NCBI RefSeq assembly: GCF_932276165.1
Contig: NC_064000.1
Location: 4,712,001-4,776,000, forward strand
Origin: Plutella xylostella
Lineage: Eukaryota; Arthropoda; Insecta; Lepidoptera; Plutellidae
Direction: 5' to 3'
DNA length: 64,000 nt
Of the stretch, positions 1-11,300 are shown piece after piece. Position 1 is the first letter of the stretch. The number at the start of each line of letters is the position of its first letter. Both the position numbers and the translations under genes were made by a program. The notes below the pieces were generated by a model, which saw nothing but the letters and a program-made list of their open reading frames with translations, ran no database searches and was not told the DNA's origin.

Positions 1-98
1 TTATAACCATTACCTACGTATTACCTATAGAAAAAAAATACGACTATCTCAAAGTCTACCTCAACCCCTTACTAATACCCTACCTAAATGTCTTCCAG

Positions 99-1067
99 AA
101 CATTGAACGTATGCCCAGAAGACCTCTCGCGCATGCGCGCTGCCCGCCCGCTCTGCATACAGCACGCCACGGGGCAAGTGCCTATTGAACACTCCGTGTA
201 TGTTGTCGGTAAGTTAGTTACCCTAACTATGTACCAATAACGCCATAATGGTGCGTACAGACCGGCCGAACGATGGATATTTACCTATCATACATAACAC
301 AGGGCAGATTGCAGAAACGAAGGTCAACGAATCCCGTTCGTTTGGCCGGTCTGTACGCACCATAAGAGGCAGCTGTACATACGCTGTATTTACGCAGAAT
401 TTTAAGAGTACCTAATAACGTTATCTTGCAACTTTATAGGTTCAGGAAGTGGAGCGGAAGTAGAAAGTGCAGCCCCATCCCAAACGAGCAAGCCAGAGCG
501 GCGGAAACCGCGACCAAAAACAGCAAGAAACAGACGAAATAGGTCAGTATTCTAAGGAGCAAAACCTAGACTTCCGGCTTGTATTGAACGCTTCCGGCAT
601 TGATAGTCTATGCTTCCGGTCATAGACTAATAATTAGTCTATGCTTCCGGTGAATAATTCAGTGTTGCCAGTGCGGGAGAATTAACCCCTAAGGTCGAGT
701 TTTTTGATCCGTGGTCAACTTTAACCATTAGTCAAGTCACTTGTCAAACATGACAGCTGCATACGAATTTTGTTGGATTTTAACTAATGGTAGCCATTTC
801 TGACCAATGGTTGAGTTAACTAGGGATCAAAAAACTGGCCCTAAGTCGGGCGTTATCTGTTTGTTAGATGTGTATGTGATGTGATGAATAATGAGAACTA
901 TAACTTTACCCTGCAGAGTGTCTCCAGTGCAAGAGACCGGGAGCCCGCTAGAGCCGTGGGCCACGGCGCCTCTGTCGCGAATATCTCGCATGATCCGGTC
1001 CTCCAGCGCCTCCACTGCCTCTCTTAGATCGGAAACCTCACAGGAACATTCGCCGCAGAGATATTAA
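99..1067 (+). CDS. 3' end of an unrecognised gene (three terminal coding exons)
   Basis: Three exons join in one frame. Exon 99-208 follows acceptor TTCCAG and ends at GTAAGT; exon 440-542 follows TTTATAG and ends at GTCAGT; exon 917-1067 follows CCCTGCAG and ends at TAA (1065-1067). Phases agree (2/1, 1/2, 2). The translation holds the stretch CIQHATGQVPIEHSVYVVG, then a Lys/Arg/Pro-rich tract (KPERRKPRPKTARNRR), then a Ser-rich tail ending SQEHSPQRY. I do not recognise the family; the tail looks disordered and basic. The 5' part lies outside the window. Good splice sites and an uninterrupted frame across three exons make this a real C-terminus rather than chance. The gene runs convergently toward the small gene at 2272-3830. 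Confidence 0.6.
248..363. mobile_element. Foldback MITE
   Basis: The 20-bp ends ATGGTGCGTACAGACCGGCC (248-267) and its exact reverse complement (344-363) bracket about 76 bp. It lies in the intron between the first two visible exons of the 5' gene. A truncated relative of the left half occurs at 15014-15100. Confidence 0.75.
687..845. mobile_element. Foldback MITE-like inverted repeat
   Basis: The ends pair imperfectly: CCTAAGG...TTTTTTGATCC on the left against GGATCAAAAAA...CCCTAAG on the right, in the intron just before the terminal exon at 917. Confidence 0.5.
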
Positions 1068-2271
1068 TCATCTACCCTAAGTGTTTCCGGGAGATTTTAG
1101 AAGAATTTATTTAATGGATTATCAGCATTCCAGACGAATGTTAATACCTAATTCTGTTAGGAGTGTTACAAGAGTATAACTTCATATTTTTGGGACCTGT
1201 CTTACTGCCTATACCAATATTTCTATGTCCAATAATTCTACTGTTTGCCGGAACACCAAAAAAGTTCAATGTAGGTACAGCAAGTAAGTATTACGTAAGT
1301 CGTACAGTTCTCCCATATTAATAATGCGCATGCAAATCTTCGCAAACTGTCGGATTCCCGGAAACACCCGAATCATTGAATTAAACAAAGCACTTGCATT
1401 TTGATCCTTGTTCGAAAGAAATAGTAGTCAATATCATGTGACACATAATCGAAAACAATTTGGGCGGTCGGTGGCTGTCACCGATCAGTCAAGGGTCTCA
1501 AGGTCAAGATCAATATTACTTTTGTGGAATTATAAAGAGCTGCAATTACACATCGTTCTTGTTATTTTTTTCAAATGTGAATTTAATTTCAACTTTAATT
1601 ATTTTTGACGATGTCATATTATGAGGTACATTTAAGAATAAAATATACGTCACATTGATAGACTTCACTTTGCCAATAAAGCCACACCCAAAAGACCAAG
1701 TTTGTAATTGTAATATTATTGTGAATGATCAGCGCTGTAAATACTTTTGAACTGAGATTTTAATGTAAACATGTTTATTGATGTGAAATAATCAGTGCTG
1801 TAAATACTTTTGAACTGAGATTTAAAAATTTTAATATAAACCTGTGTTTGAAATCCATTTCTCCTTATAATATAAACCTTGTGTTATTGAAACCTTCTTT
1901 CATCCATCTTTACATCAGCTTCAGTAAGACACTTGAAAAGTACCTACTGTAACATTTTCGAAGTAAATTTTAATATTATGGAATATTATGAATTACTTAT
2001 CGAATCAAATTTCGTTACTGATAAATTAATGTTTTACTTTTTTTATACATGCAAAGTCTTCTTGAACAGATTTGATTGTATCGCTCACGAGCACATCCCT
2101 AGCCAACATTTTTTTTATCGATTTTAAAATGTATACGCTATTAGATTTACTAGGCTCAAAATACAATGATTACACGATGAATTAAAATAAAATAGAAAAA
2201 CAATGTCACTTAAAGAATTACAACATAAAATTAATTTACAAATAAACATGCAAAATAACAAAATACTTCAC
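1068..2271. other. Convergent 3'UTR/intergenic stretch
   Basis: AT-rich non-coding DNA between two convergent genes. AATAAA hexamers near 1637 and 1675 are candidate poly(A) signals for the plus-strand gene ending at 1067. A tandem duplication of about 60 bp lies at 1727-1834. I see no coding exon here. Confidence 0.4.
1727..1834. repeat. Tandem duplication, unit about 62 bp
   Basis: The block containing GCTGTAAATACTTTTGAACT occurs twice in direct order, starting near 1733 and near 1795, with flanking TTTTAAT(A/G)TAAAC also repeated. Confidence 0.7.
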
Positions 2272-3830
2272 CTAATCAAAAAGACCTCCTCTTATCGTAC
2301 CTGGCTCAAAGGTTCCCATAATGCTGGCTGCATTGCCTCGCTGTATGGCTAGGGAGATTCTTTGAGCCGATACGATCCCGAGCGTCGGTCTTGGCCTCGC
2401 TCCCTGAGGCGTCGGCTGAGGCTCGACAAAAACTGATAAATCAATTATCTCTTTTAGCACCAATTACATAATTCTACTAAAATTTCATGAAGAAAATGCA
2501 CTTAACCACTCTAAATACATAATAGTTTTCTAACGCTCGGGAATACGACCGTTGCCGAACAATGGCGAAGATTTCTATGTGCATTATCAATTTTGGGGAA
2601 CTGTACATAAATTTATATTTGCCTAATTTAAAGAAACATATACAGGGTGTCCCGTAACTCAACGTCATGCCTGCATGAGGTGATTCTTTAGAAAGTTGTT
2701 TAGAATGACGATTTGAATCACCTACCTGCATGACGTTGACTAGGCACACCCTGTATTAAGCCTGCTGATCAATTCATCCCAAATTCTTCATCTCAAATCT
2801 ATAAATAATTACATTGCAAAAATGTCTCAACCTATGCAGCTATTTAGTTTGAATACCGAATTGTTATGCTCTCTTTACCTACTTACTAAGATTAAGTTAA
2901 ATTGTGGAGAAATAAAACATACGTAAGTGCTGAGATGATGGCTTTATTACGGATGAATAGTACGAGACACTGTGAACATAGTCAAAACACTGTCCAAAAT
3001 TGTAATTGTAGTCATGTTCAGGGCAGAGATAAATACAAATAAAATCATAAAAAATATTCTTAATTGCAGTTAAACTTGATGTCTATCTAAATAAGGAAGT
3101 CACTTATCACCAAAATCATAATTAGATGGCTATTCCAAACAAATCTGGATTGAATATTACCAATATATCATTATATTTAAAGAATGTTTAAAATTTACAA
3201 TAAGTAAATATAGGTACTTAAAACTTAATTTAACGGGTCTGGATGTGTTTGAATTAGCACTACAGGTCATATTTTTTTGCATTGTAAAAGAACTTGAATT
3301 TTATACAAGTTTGTAGAAAAGCAGTCATTTGTTTCAAACATTTATGGTATTCAAACAAAAAGCGATCAAGTTTTTATATCATCTAAAATGACGTCATCTT
3401 CATATTACACACGAATACTAGTAAATACTAGTCGCATGAGGTTTGAATTTAAATTGTAATAAATAGGCTAATCAATAGACACATTTAATATTTCTTGAAT
3501 AACAGGGGATAATCGCGGCTGCAGAAACCTAACTACGTAACCGTAAAAAACCCATTAAGTCTCCATAAAAAAACATAATCCAAAAAAACAGATTTAGCTC
3601 CTTTTTTTCTTATGTCCATAATTTTCCGATAACAGTTTTCAGCTTATCTATGTTAAGACTATCGAATGACGAGTTGTTATTAAAATATTTAACAGTCAGC
3701 ACTTACCAAACATCATACTACCTCTTGTCTGTATCCTTTGGGTCTCTGCTTTCTCACCATAGTAAAATCTCATGTCCGATGGTGGTTTTAATATTATTTT
3801 CCCATATGATCGTTCAAATTGAGTAGGCAT
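2272..3830 (-). CDS. Small unrecognised protein, two coding exons, 94 aa
   Basis: Coding exon 3830-3707 (ATG at 3830-3828, G at -3) ends at donor G|GTAAGT. It joins in phase to exon 2432-2272, which follows TTTATCAG and ends GAT TAG. The 94-aa product begins MPTQFERSYGKIILKPPSDM and ends with GTFEPGTIRGGLFD. The first exon's own acceptor is TTAAAG at 3839-3838, so it extends to 3837; an in-frame TAA lies just upstream of that acceptor, so either this ATG is used or coding continues from an earlier exon. A strong 9-nt microexon candidate (4796-4804) and a possible donor at 5354 lie upstream on the same strand. No signal peptide or membrane segment is visible. I do not recognise the family. The codon content looks coding, but the gene rests on two short exons. 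Confidence 0.45.
2643..2753. mobile_element. Tc1/mariner-type MITE
   Basis: It is flanked by TA and has ends CAGGGTGT...AACGTCATGC pairing with GCATGACGTT...ACACCCTG. The element is 111 bp. A TA target and CAGGGTG termini are typical of mariner-like elements. Confidence 0.7.
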
Positions 3831-4795
3831 ACCCCACCTTTAACAGATCGACATTGAAGAAGTGATAAAATCACACAGTGAATAAAAGTATTATAAAATA
3901 CAATGCATACAAACATCAAAATGTCACAGATACAACCAACACAATGTAAAAATGGTGTAAAATCAGGGGGAAATATGATGAGTGAAGACGAGGGCCAATA
4001 TGATACTACAACATGTTATGAAATGGACCTTTGAAAATGGTATAAATAACACATTTATGACAAACAATAAAGTTATGCAGTAGACGTTGCAGAAATCATA
4101 ATTATAGTTTTAAATCTAGATTATTTAAATCACAGCAGAAACATATAAGTAATAAGAATGTTAATGATAAGAAATTCTAGATTATAAATAATAAGGCAAG
4201 AAAAAGATAAGTCTTAAGACAAGACCAAACATTATGTCGTTCCTAAAGTATGATAAAAATGTCGACCTGAAAATAAGGGCATGTGTACACCCTACAATTT
4301 GATTGAAACACAGTCTAAGGATTACTGTGTTGTCACTTTAAACCAGTAAATGCATTTTATGTAATTTGTTCATAAATCATTGAAAAGTGATCATATATTT
4401 TGCAGTCAAAATGTACAAGCTTGTCCATATATCTGATACAGATTATGAACGCATTATTATTTTACGTAAGTGTTAATATTTATGCAGAACTATAAATATT
4501 ATCCCTTATCCAAGGGACATGAAGAAACTAAAGTCAGTAAAAGGTGAACGATCGAGCACTTTCTATATCAGATAAATAGACGTAGCCAGCTAATCATCAT
4601 AAGTAGCAAGAAAGCAGCATCACGACACCGATATTAAATTATGTAAATACCACAATACACTATCTTAGATAACATTAATAGTCATTCTGTTAATAAATTC
4701 GCACTTTTCATTAACGTCTTTAATGTTGTAGTTATTAATGAAGATTTTAAATTCAGATGCCGTGATACCGATATCTTGTTAAAAGGGAGACTTAC

Positions 4796-4804
4796 CGAGG
4801 GTTT
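4796..4804 (-). other. Candidate 9-nt microexon
   Basis: On the minus strand the order is: branch-like CTAAT, pyrimidine run, acceptor TTTCTCTCCACAG, nine bases AAACCCTCG, donor GTAAGT. Both splice signals match consensus strongly. Nine nucleotides keep any phase, so inclusion would add three residues or lie in the 5'UTR of the small gene at 2272-3830. Confidence 0.35.
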
Positions 4805-6443
4805 CTGTGGAGAGAAATGAATTAGTCATAAATAAAATGAACACGGTATTCAATGAACATACACTTTATATCTTAAAAATTAATACAATGACTCGGGTAC
4901 GAGACCCGGTGAAGCGAACAGGTAGCCCCCGCGTAAGTAAGTATATGAACAATTTTTCAAATTTTTCTCAAGGAATGTATTTACTCACACATTACCTTTT
5001 CGATTCGCAAGTTACACTAACACCAAAATTATGAAAGCTAATTTTAAAAGTACAATTTCTAAACCGTACTGAAACGACCATTACAGCTATCAAGAGAGGA
5101 CCTAAAGTGGTATCGAACATTTTTACTTAAATCTAACGTTTAATAAGCAAAGTGTCAGATTGAATTCTCGTCCGCGCATTTGATTGGAGATTACGAATTT
5201 CGACATTTCACTACACTACGAATTGGAAGATTAATTACTTTAGAATTGTAAGCTGACACTTGGCACTCCACTGCGTGTACCTATACGCAAAATGTCAGAC
5301 ACAAAATTCAAGTGCAATATTGTAAAATTCACTCAATACAATGACATTTACCTCGACTCCTGTAGCGGGCGGTGTCTATCTCTCTCTAGCTTCGGCTCCG
5401 CGGCTCTTACTCTCTCTTACATCGGATTTAGGCAGTGTGGCCTTCTACACTTAACCTGGACAGACTGACATGTCAATCATCAATATTGGCACAGCACAAC
5501 TATGATTAACAATAGAATAAAGTTTGTTCCAGTGACATAAGACAAGCGACACAATACAATAAACCACACGGCCAATAAAATCATTAGAAACATTTCAAAC
5601 ATGTAAATATGAGTCAGTAAATTCTACAGCTAAACGTTTTATCATAGAGGCGTTTAAATATCGAGTGAAGGTTTCCGATTAGTGCACCGTCCGGTAAATG
5701 AGAAACTAGTGCTTTTGTTCGACATGATTAGAGCATTTAAAAGGTTTAAAAAAAACACGGAAGCTTAGTTTCAAATTTGCCGGGTTAATACTGCTATGTC
5801 GTCGAGTGTACAGACGCTGAATCTAAAACGGATGGACCGGCCCGCGGCATCGAGGGCAAGCTTCGGAGTCGCTAGGGCATTATCAGTGGTGGCTTATGTT
5901 AAAATATTATCATCTACAATGAAGAAGTCGTTATGTCGGCTCGGGGCGCGTCCCGCGGCTTCTGCAATCAAACAGACAGACATGGCAGAACAATAGTGAG
6001 GGGGGGCGGAGGACTGGCCCGCAGGCGCCCGCAGCAAGCCTGCAACACTACACACACTCACACAATGTTTACACATTCAACTTGTGGAAGCAGTAGGTTT
6101 ATCTAGTCTAAACTACACAGTACACACATAAGGATTGCATATCTTGTACACTGTAAAACCAATATCATCGTCATGTAAAATATAATTACAATTGTAGAAT
6201 ATATTATGTATACGACCCGTCAACTCAGACTCATGCAACTGAAAGAGAATCTAGTTATAGTGACATGCGGGATCATACAATATAAATAACAGATAATTAA
6301 TTGACCCCAACTAAATAAAGTTCACAATAATTGCACATGGTAATATCAATTGACCGTCACAACCAAAAATATATAAGACATAATAACATGATAAAATTTT
6401 ATAAAACATGGAACGTATTAACTAAAAATAAAATATGTACATA

Positions 6444-7643
6444 TACCTGGATCTTTTATTCGACGGAATTCTGACATTTCAAAAGTGATGCTACTTAAAA
6501 AGCTCTTAACCGAAAAAAGGAAAAATTTTGATCCATTTCTGGGCAATAAAAAAATAAAATGACAGATAATGTATGGAATTCATATTAATTACTTTATTTT
6601 ATTCTTTAGCTGGCATCACTTCCTACTAAATTCAGAGATAGTAAACCTTTTTAATCGATTTCAAAAAAAGATTCTTTATTCGGTACATACTTGTATGTAC
6701 TGATGTAAGTAAAATTTTATAGATGTATGTATGTTTATAATGTTTGTCCACGCATATCTCCGAAACGATTGAACCAATTGCCACTATTAATTTTTTTAAT
6801 GGCTTACATTGAGCAGTCTAAGTATCATCATAATCGGTTAGTATTAATAATGATTAGATATTCTATTCTATTCTCTTTGGGGATGTAAGTACCTGCACCT
6901 GGCTCTCTCAAGTGGAACCTTTGTGCATATCCCCAAGGTCTAAACTGCCTTCCTAAGCTTGGACCATTTCCCACCACGCTGGTCCACTGCGGGTTGGTGG
7001 GTTCACATATCTAGATGTGCTAAATCTAGATATGCAGGTTTCCTCACGATGTTTTCCTTCACCGTAAGAGCGATGGTATACATTGTACTTAAGTTAAGAG
7101 AACTCATTGGTACATGTCAGCGCCGGGATTCGAACCCGCATCTCTTGCGTGAGAAGCGGGCGCTTACCCGACAGAGCTACCACCGCTCTTATTACTATTT
7201 AATAATCGATTAGATATTTTAATAATCAATTATATTTTTTCTTTATTTATTAATTTATACTTTAATTAAGTATATTATTTTTGTGATGTAAAGGGACGTA
7301 ATTATTACTCACCGTAGGTATATCCCCTTTTAATTTGGAGCGCCGCACTTAATAAAATGGATAGGTACATTCACTAACAAATAAAATGTATAGAGTAGTT
7401 TAGACTTAGATGTTCAGGGGGGTCACTCTCTAAATCGACGAACGAACGAACAAGAATTGTCACGCAATCGGCACGCTTAATACAACGAGATAGAGCCGAG
7501 CTCTTGTTCGTTCGTTCGTTTGATTTTGGTAGTGGCCCTCCAGACTCGTATTGAAAAAAGGGCTCAGCCAAAAAAGGTTTGTGATCTCTGACATGTCAAA
7601 AGTAGATAACTGTCAGAATTCCGTCGAATAAAAGATCCAGGTA
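6444..7643. mobile_element. Non-autonomous Tc1/mariner-like element (copy 1)
   Basis: The terminal repeats match perfectly for at least 33 bp (TACCTGGATCTTTTATTCGA... and its reverse complement), flanked by TA on both sides. The 1200-bp element carries no transposase frame. Nested inside are a tRNA-derived SINE (6854-7190) and a foldback MITE with ACGAACGAACGAAC arms (7409-7545). Its internal TGACATGTCA...GGTTTGTGATCTC segment recurs in the second copy near 45.7-46.9 kb. Confidence 0.8.
6854..7190 (-). mobile_element. tRNA-derived SINE, near full length
   Basis: On the minus strand the head is tRNA-like, with B-box GGTTCGAATCCCGGCG and a degenerate A-box region GGTAGCTCTGTCGGGTAAGC, followed by a unique body and an (AATAG)n tail. 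The same family occurs at 36740-37070 (with target duplication) and as fragments at 18024-18107, 31305-31350, 35508-35624 and 54677-54770. Confidence 0.8.
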
Positions 7644-8328
7644 TAGTATATTGTTTTGTATATTGACAATTATGCGATGAGAAACAAATAGAGGGATATA
7701 TTCACAGTAGGGTATTTATGGTTATAATAATTAATTGACGATCGACATAATTTCATAGTAAAGATTCAAATAAACAACGAAACTACAGGTGATCACTACA
7801 TTCAAAGCAAGGAACACGAGTCTGAATATTAGTTTAATAGCCAGTCAATCAGTGTTTTGGACTATTTAGTGCAGTGTAGGCAACACTGGATATAACGATA
7901 CTGGATAGCTAGAGCCGTTGCTTGGTTTAGATCAGTTTTTTGTAGGTAATATGATGTTGATGGTGTATCTTTTGAATGAAGGCTTTTAGGTAAGATAACA
8001 TTCCTATCATACTGGATCTATATTTTAGAGCAAGGCTTATTTTTCACATTATAAGAACCGCATGAGTCAAGCCAATACGACTCATAAATACCTATAACAC
8101 GCAACAAACGAAATTTCTGTAAAACTACAACCACCTCAACATCCGTATTACCGATACACAAACATAACAAGCAGTAGCCAATATGATATTTTAAACAAAA
8201 ATTTAGGTCTCACCTATATTTTATGGTGGCCGTTTCTAAAAACGCAATGTTACCAACCAAAATCGGTAATTCCACCACGCCAAAAGTATGTTTTTTTATA
8301 CAGGACTAAACAATCAATCAGCCAGTAC

Positions 8329-8337
8329 TCACATCTA
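8329..8337 (-). promoter_or_regulatory. Psi stop codon abutting a consensus splice donor
   Basis: The TAG stop (8337-8335) is followed after two bases by GTGAGT (GAT|GTGAGT). The terminal coding exon therefore probably splices to a downstream 3'UTR exon. A stop so close to an exon junction should not trigger decay. Confidence 0.4.
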
Positions 8338-11300
8338 CTGCTGGTGGTGGTCGGGCGGGCCGGCGGGCGGCGCGGCGGCCCCGTACTGCTGGTACGGGTT
8401 GTAGCCGGCGTAGGGCACGGCCGCGCCCGGGTACGCCATGCCGTACGGGTACTGGCCGCCCGGCATCATGGGCGGTGTGGGGTTGTTGGATGGCGCCGGT
8501 TGGGCCGGTTGGGGTGTTGAGGGTGGCTGCGATGACTGCTGCTGTGGACGGGGTTAAGTGTTAGCGATATTGGTGATCTATTATATGCTCTTGCGTGTGG
8601 TATAATTGGTGTCCGATTAAGTAACCTAACACTGAGTTTCAGAAAGGTACTTTACGCTATTATCGACCTTAACCTCTAGAATGCCGTGTGCCAGATCTGT
8701 CCCAACCCCCCTTGTCTGCCTAGTGACAGATCTGTCCCAAGAGCACCTCATCGCGATTTTTGTGATTTTAGTTATTAATTACCATGAAATAGAGTACGAA
8801 ATCACCTGTAATTTATTCTATATGAATGAAACAACCATCGACAACATTCATTGAGTCAAAAACTTCACTTGTTTACTAGTAGCGCGAAATTCAAATTTTG
8901 GTACCTTGAACAGTCCTTGTACTCGCGACTGTTGGTAATAAAATAGTGATTTCGTATGGAAAAAACGTCAAAAGGTAAGTAAATACTATGTTTTCTTGTT
9001 ATTTATTCAATTTTGAAGGTATAGTGATAAATCAATAGTATAAAAAAATACAAAAAATCTAGTTTTTATCGATCTAAAATTGTACCGGATTATTGCCTGA
9101 AGGGTGCGTAACTTTGTAAACTGTTTTCTACACTGTTATGTAAAAACATCAATAAATAATTTATTTCATTTATAAAGATAATTTTATTGATAATACATAT
9201 TTATATCGGTTTATTCAATAAATAGCCAAAATATTAGAGAAAATCAATATTTATCAAGGTGCATCCAAAATTCACACACACACATACGCAAACAAAATGG
9301 CCGCCGCTCGTGTATGTACACAAAGTGCGTTGGGTTGTTATACAGCGTGTTTTATTTTTTAGGATTATCGCTCTAGTGAACGTGAAGTTTAGGCTCTTTA
9401 GAATGATATCGATGTGTAGATGAGTCTGAGAGGGTGATTACCTGTCCTATTTATATAAATAAATATATGTATTTTTTATATGTATATATTTATAGTATCA
9501 TATTTGTTGAAAGTAGGTTAACACATAAGTAAATATGATTAAGTAAGTAACTTACGTTTAAGTTTTTATAATTTAGTATGCTAAAATACGAAACATTATA
9601 AAAATATTATCATTCTTGTTTTATTTCATCAAAATTGAACACCCTTGATTTGGGACAGATCTGTCACACGGCGCACTGGAGCAAGCTCTTGTCACGCACA
9701 CATGCACATGTACAGAAAATTGAGTCATTTGAAATAAAGCAAATTATAGTCTGTTTTCAAAATATAAATTATGAATCTATTTCCTCTAGAGTTTATACTT
9801 TATTGATATCAGTGGATAGCTTTATAATCTCTTCAAGTAATAAGTATAAAAAAACCTGGATTGTAACTAAAATTATATTGAAATAGATGTATTTTTCTGT
9901 GATGGGTGCAGTTTCAAGTAGAAATCTGTAATCAATGGCCTATAAAGATCAAATAAAACTATTATAACCAATAAAATTCATTGTAACACGTTCATTAGCT
10001 ATCTGACAATAAATAACAATCGATACATTATTGAGTACCAAACAATAATACCCAAATATTCATATAAATGTGATTCCCGCGCGGGCGCTCTCTACTGTTA
10101 AAAAGCGCCGGCAGACGGCAGTTACATGTGTGCGCGGCTGTTCGGCATAGGAAAGGTTAATCTAACCTGTATTCTGTCTACCTTTGACAGTATACGGACA
10201 GAAAGAGATGAATATAGATTGAATACAGACATTATCTTAAAGATCTTTTCTGCAACTCAGCATTAGTAAGTATGGTCAGCTTTATAAATACCTTTGTACC
10301 TTTCCAAACTAACAAACCATCTATAAATTCATTTAAGCATTGATGCTTTGTTATTTTAACAAGGTACAAAAGTATAGCTTGTTAAAACTAAATTGGTGAC
10401 CCCGACATGATACACCGAACAACCTAAAAACCACATCCAAAGCCTCACCTTCATCTTAATCTGCTGCTCAATGGCCTCGGCCTCCTTGAGCTTGCCGATG
10501 CTGCGGTAGTAGTCGGCCCACTGCGCGCTGTAGTCGGCCTGCGCGCCGTTGCTGGCCGCGGCCGCGTGCTGCGGGGCCGGCGCGGGCGCGGGGGTGCTCG
10601 CGCCGCCACCTAGGGGGGAATAGGGGGTTAGTTTGGTAAGGAATTGCGTAGTTGTAAGTGGGGTAAGAAGGGGTGAGTTTGGGCAAATAATGATATAGTT
10701 GTAAGTTTGGATGTTGTATTCCCCTGGATGTCTACTAGTAGAGACAAATTCATGGAATGTTGTGATTGTAATGACTAACGAGTAACGACAGAATAGGGGG
10801 TAAGTTTTGAAGAAAAAATTGTATTGTTGTAAGTGTGTATTCCCCGCTCTGTCAACTAGCATAGACAACTCATGGAGTGTTGTGCTTGTAATGATTATAT
10901 TTTGTAGAAGGGAATCATTAAAAAGTTGTTAGTTTCCAAATTGAATTTGCCGCGCTGTCAACTGTGTGTGATTGTAATGACTATTTGTAGAAGTGTAGTA
11001 CCCAGCGAAACCACTTTTAATAACTCATTTTCAATCGATAATTTAGGGGTATGCAGCAATGAAGTAGAAGGTGATGATTGTAGTCAGAAACGAAATAAAA
11101 ATGAGATATAAGTACATCGAAAGCTCCATAAAAGCTTAAAAATGCGAAAAAATCTATATCAGTAAATAAATAGCCTATGGCAAATAATTATGCTATTACC
11201 AACATAAAAATATATAAACCTTTTCAAACAATACCGAATTGCAACTGAAATACCCGACAAAGAATGAATGAAATGAATGGACTTCCCAGTGATATTGATG

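Larger units (their letters stand above)
3838..8334. other. Upstream region of the small gene and downstream region of Psi
   Basis: Mostly AT-rich non-coding DNA. It holds the microexon candidate (4796-4804), a possible minus-strand donor at 5354 (GAG|GTAAAT) preceded by a GC-richer block (5350-5450) that may be a 5' exon, another GC-richer block at 5800-6080 with no convincing coding frame, and a 1.2-kb transposon at 6444-7643. Psi 3'UTR exons, if the intron after its stop is real, should lie here, but I could not place them. Confidence 0.4.

Noticed and set aside
2272..3837. Jupiter/HN1 microtubule protein as identity of the small gene
   Set aside because: A K-P-P tract and an F-x-x-E-P tract are superficially similar, but the conserved core of that family is not visible.
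3707..3837. Alternative C-terminal exon of Psi
   Set aside because: Psi exon 14 ends in phase 0, whereas this exon needs two carried-over bases; other frames stop at once.
7110..7190. tRNA-like sequences with A/B-box motifs (also 36990-37070 and 50920-50988)
   Set aside because: Each is the head of a SINE: it continues into a SINE body, has a family tail and, at two sites, target duplications. The acceptor stem does not close as in a functional tRNA.
10356..10868. 170-codon minus-strand open stretch
   Set aside because: Only 10609-10449 within it is a spliced exon of Psi; the rest runs through introns with no domain and a donor/acceptor at each exon edge.
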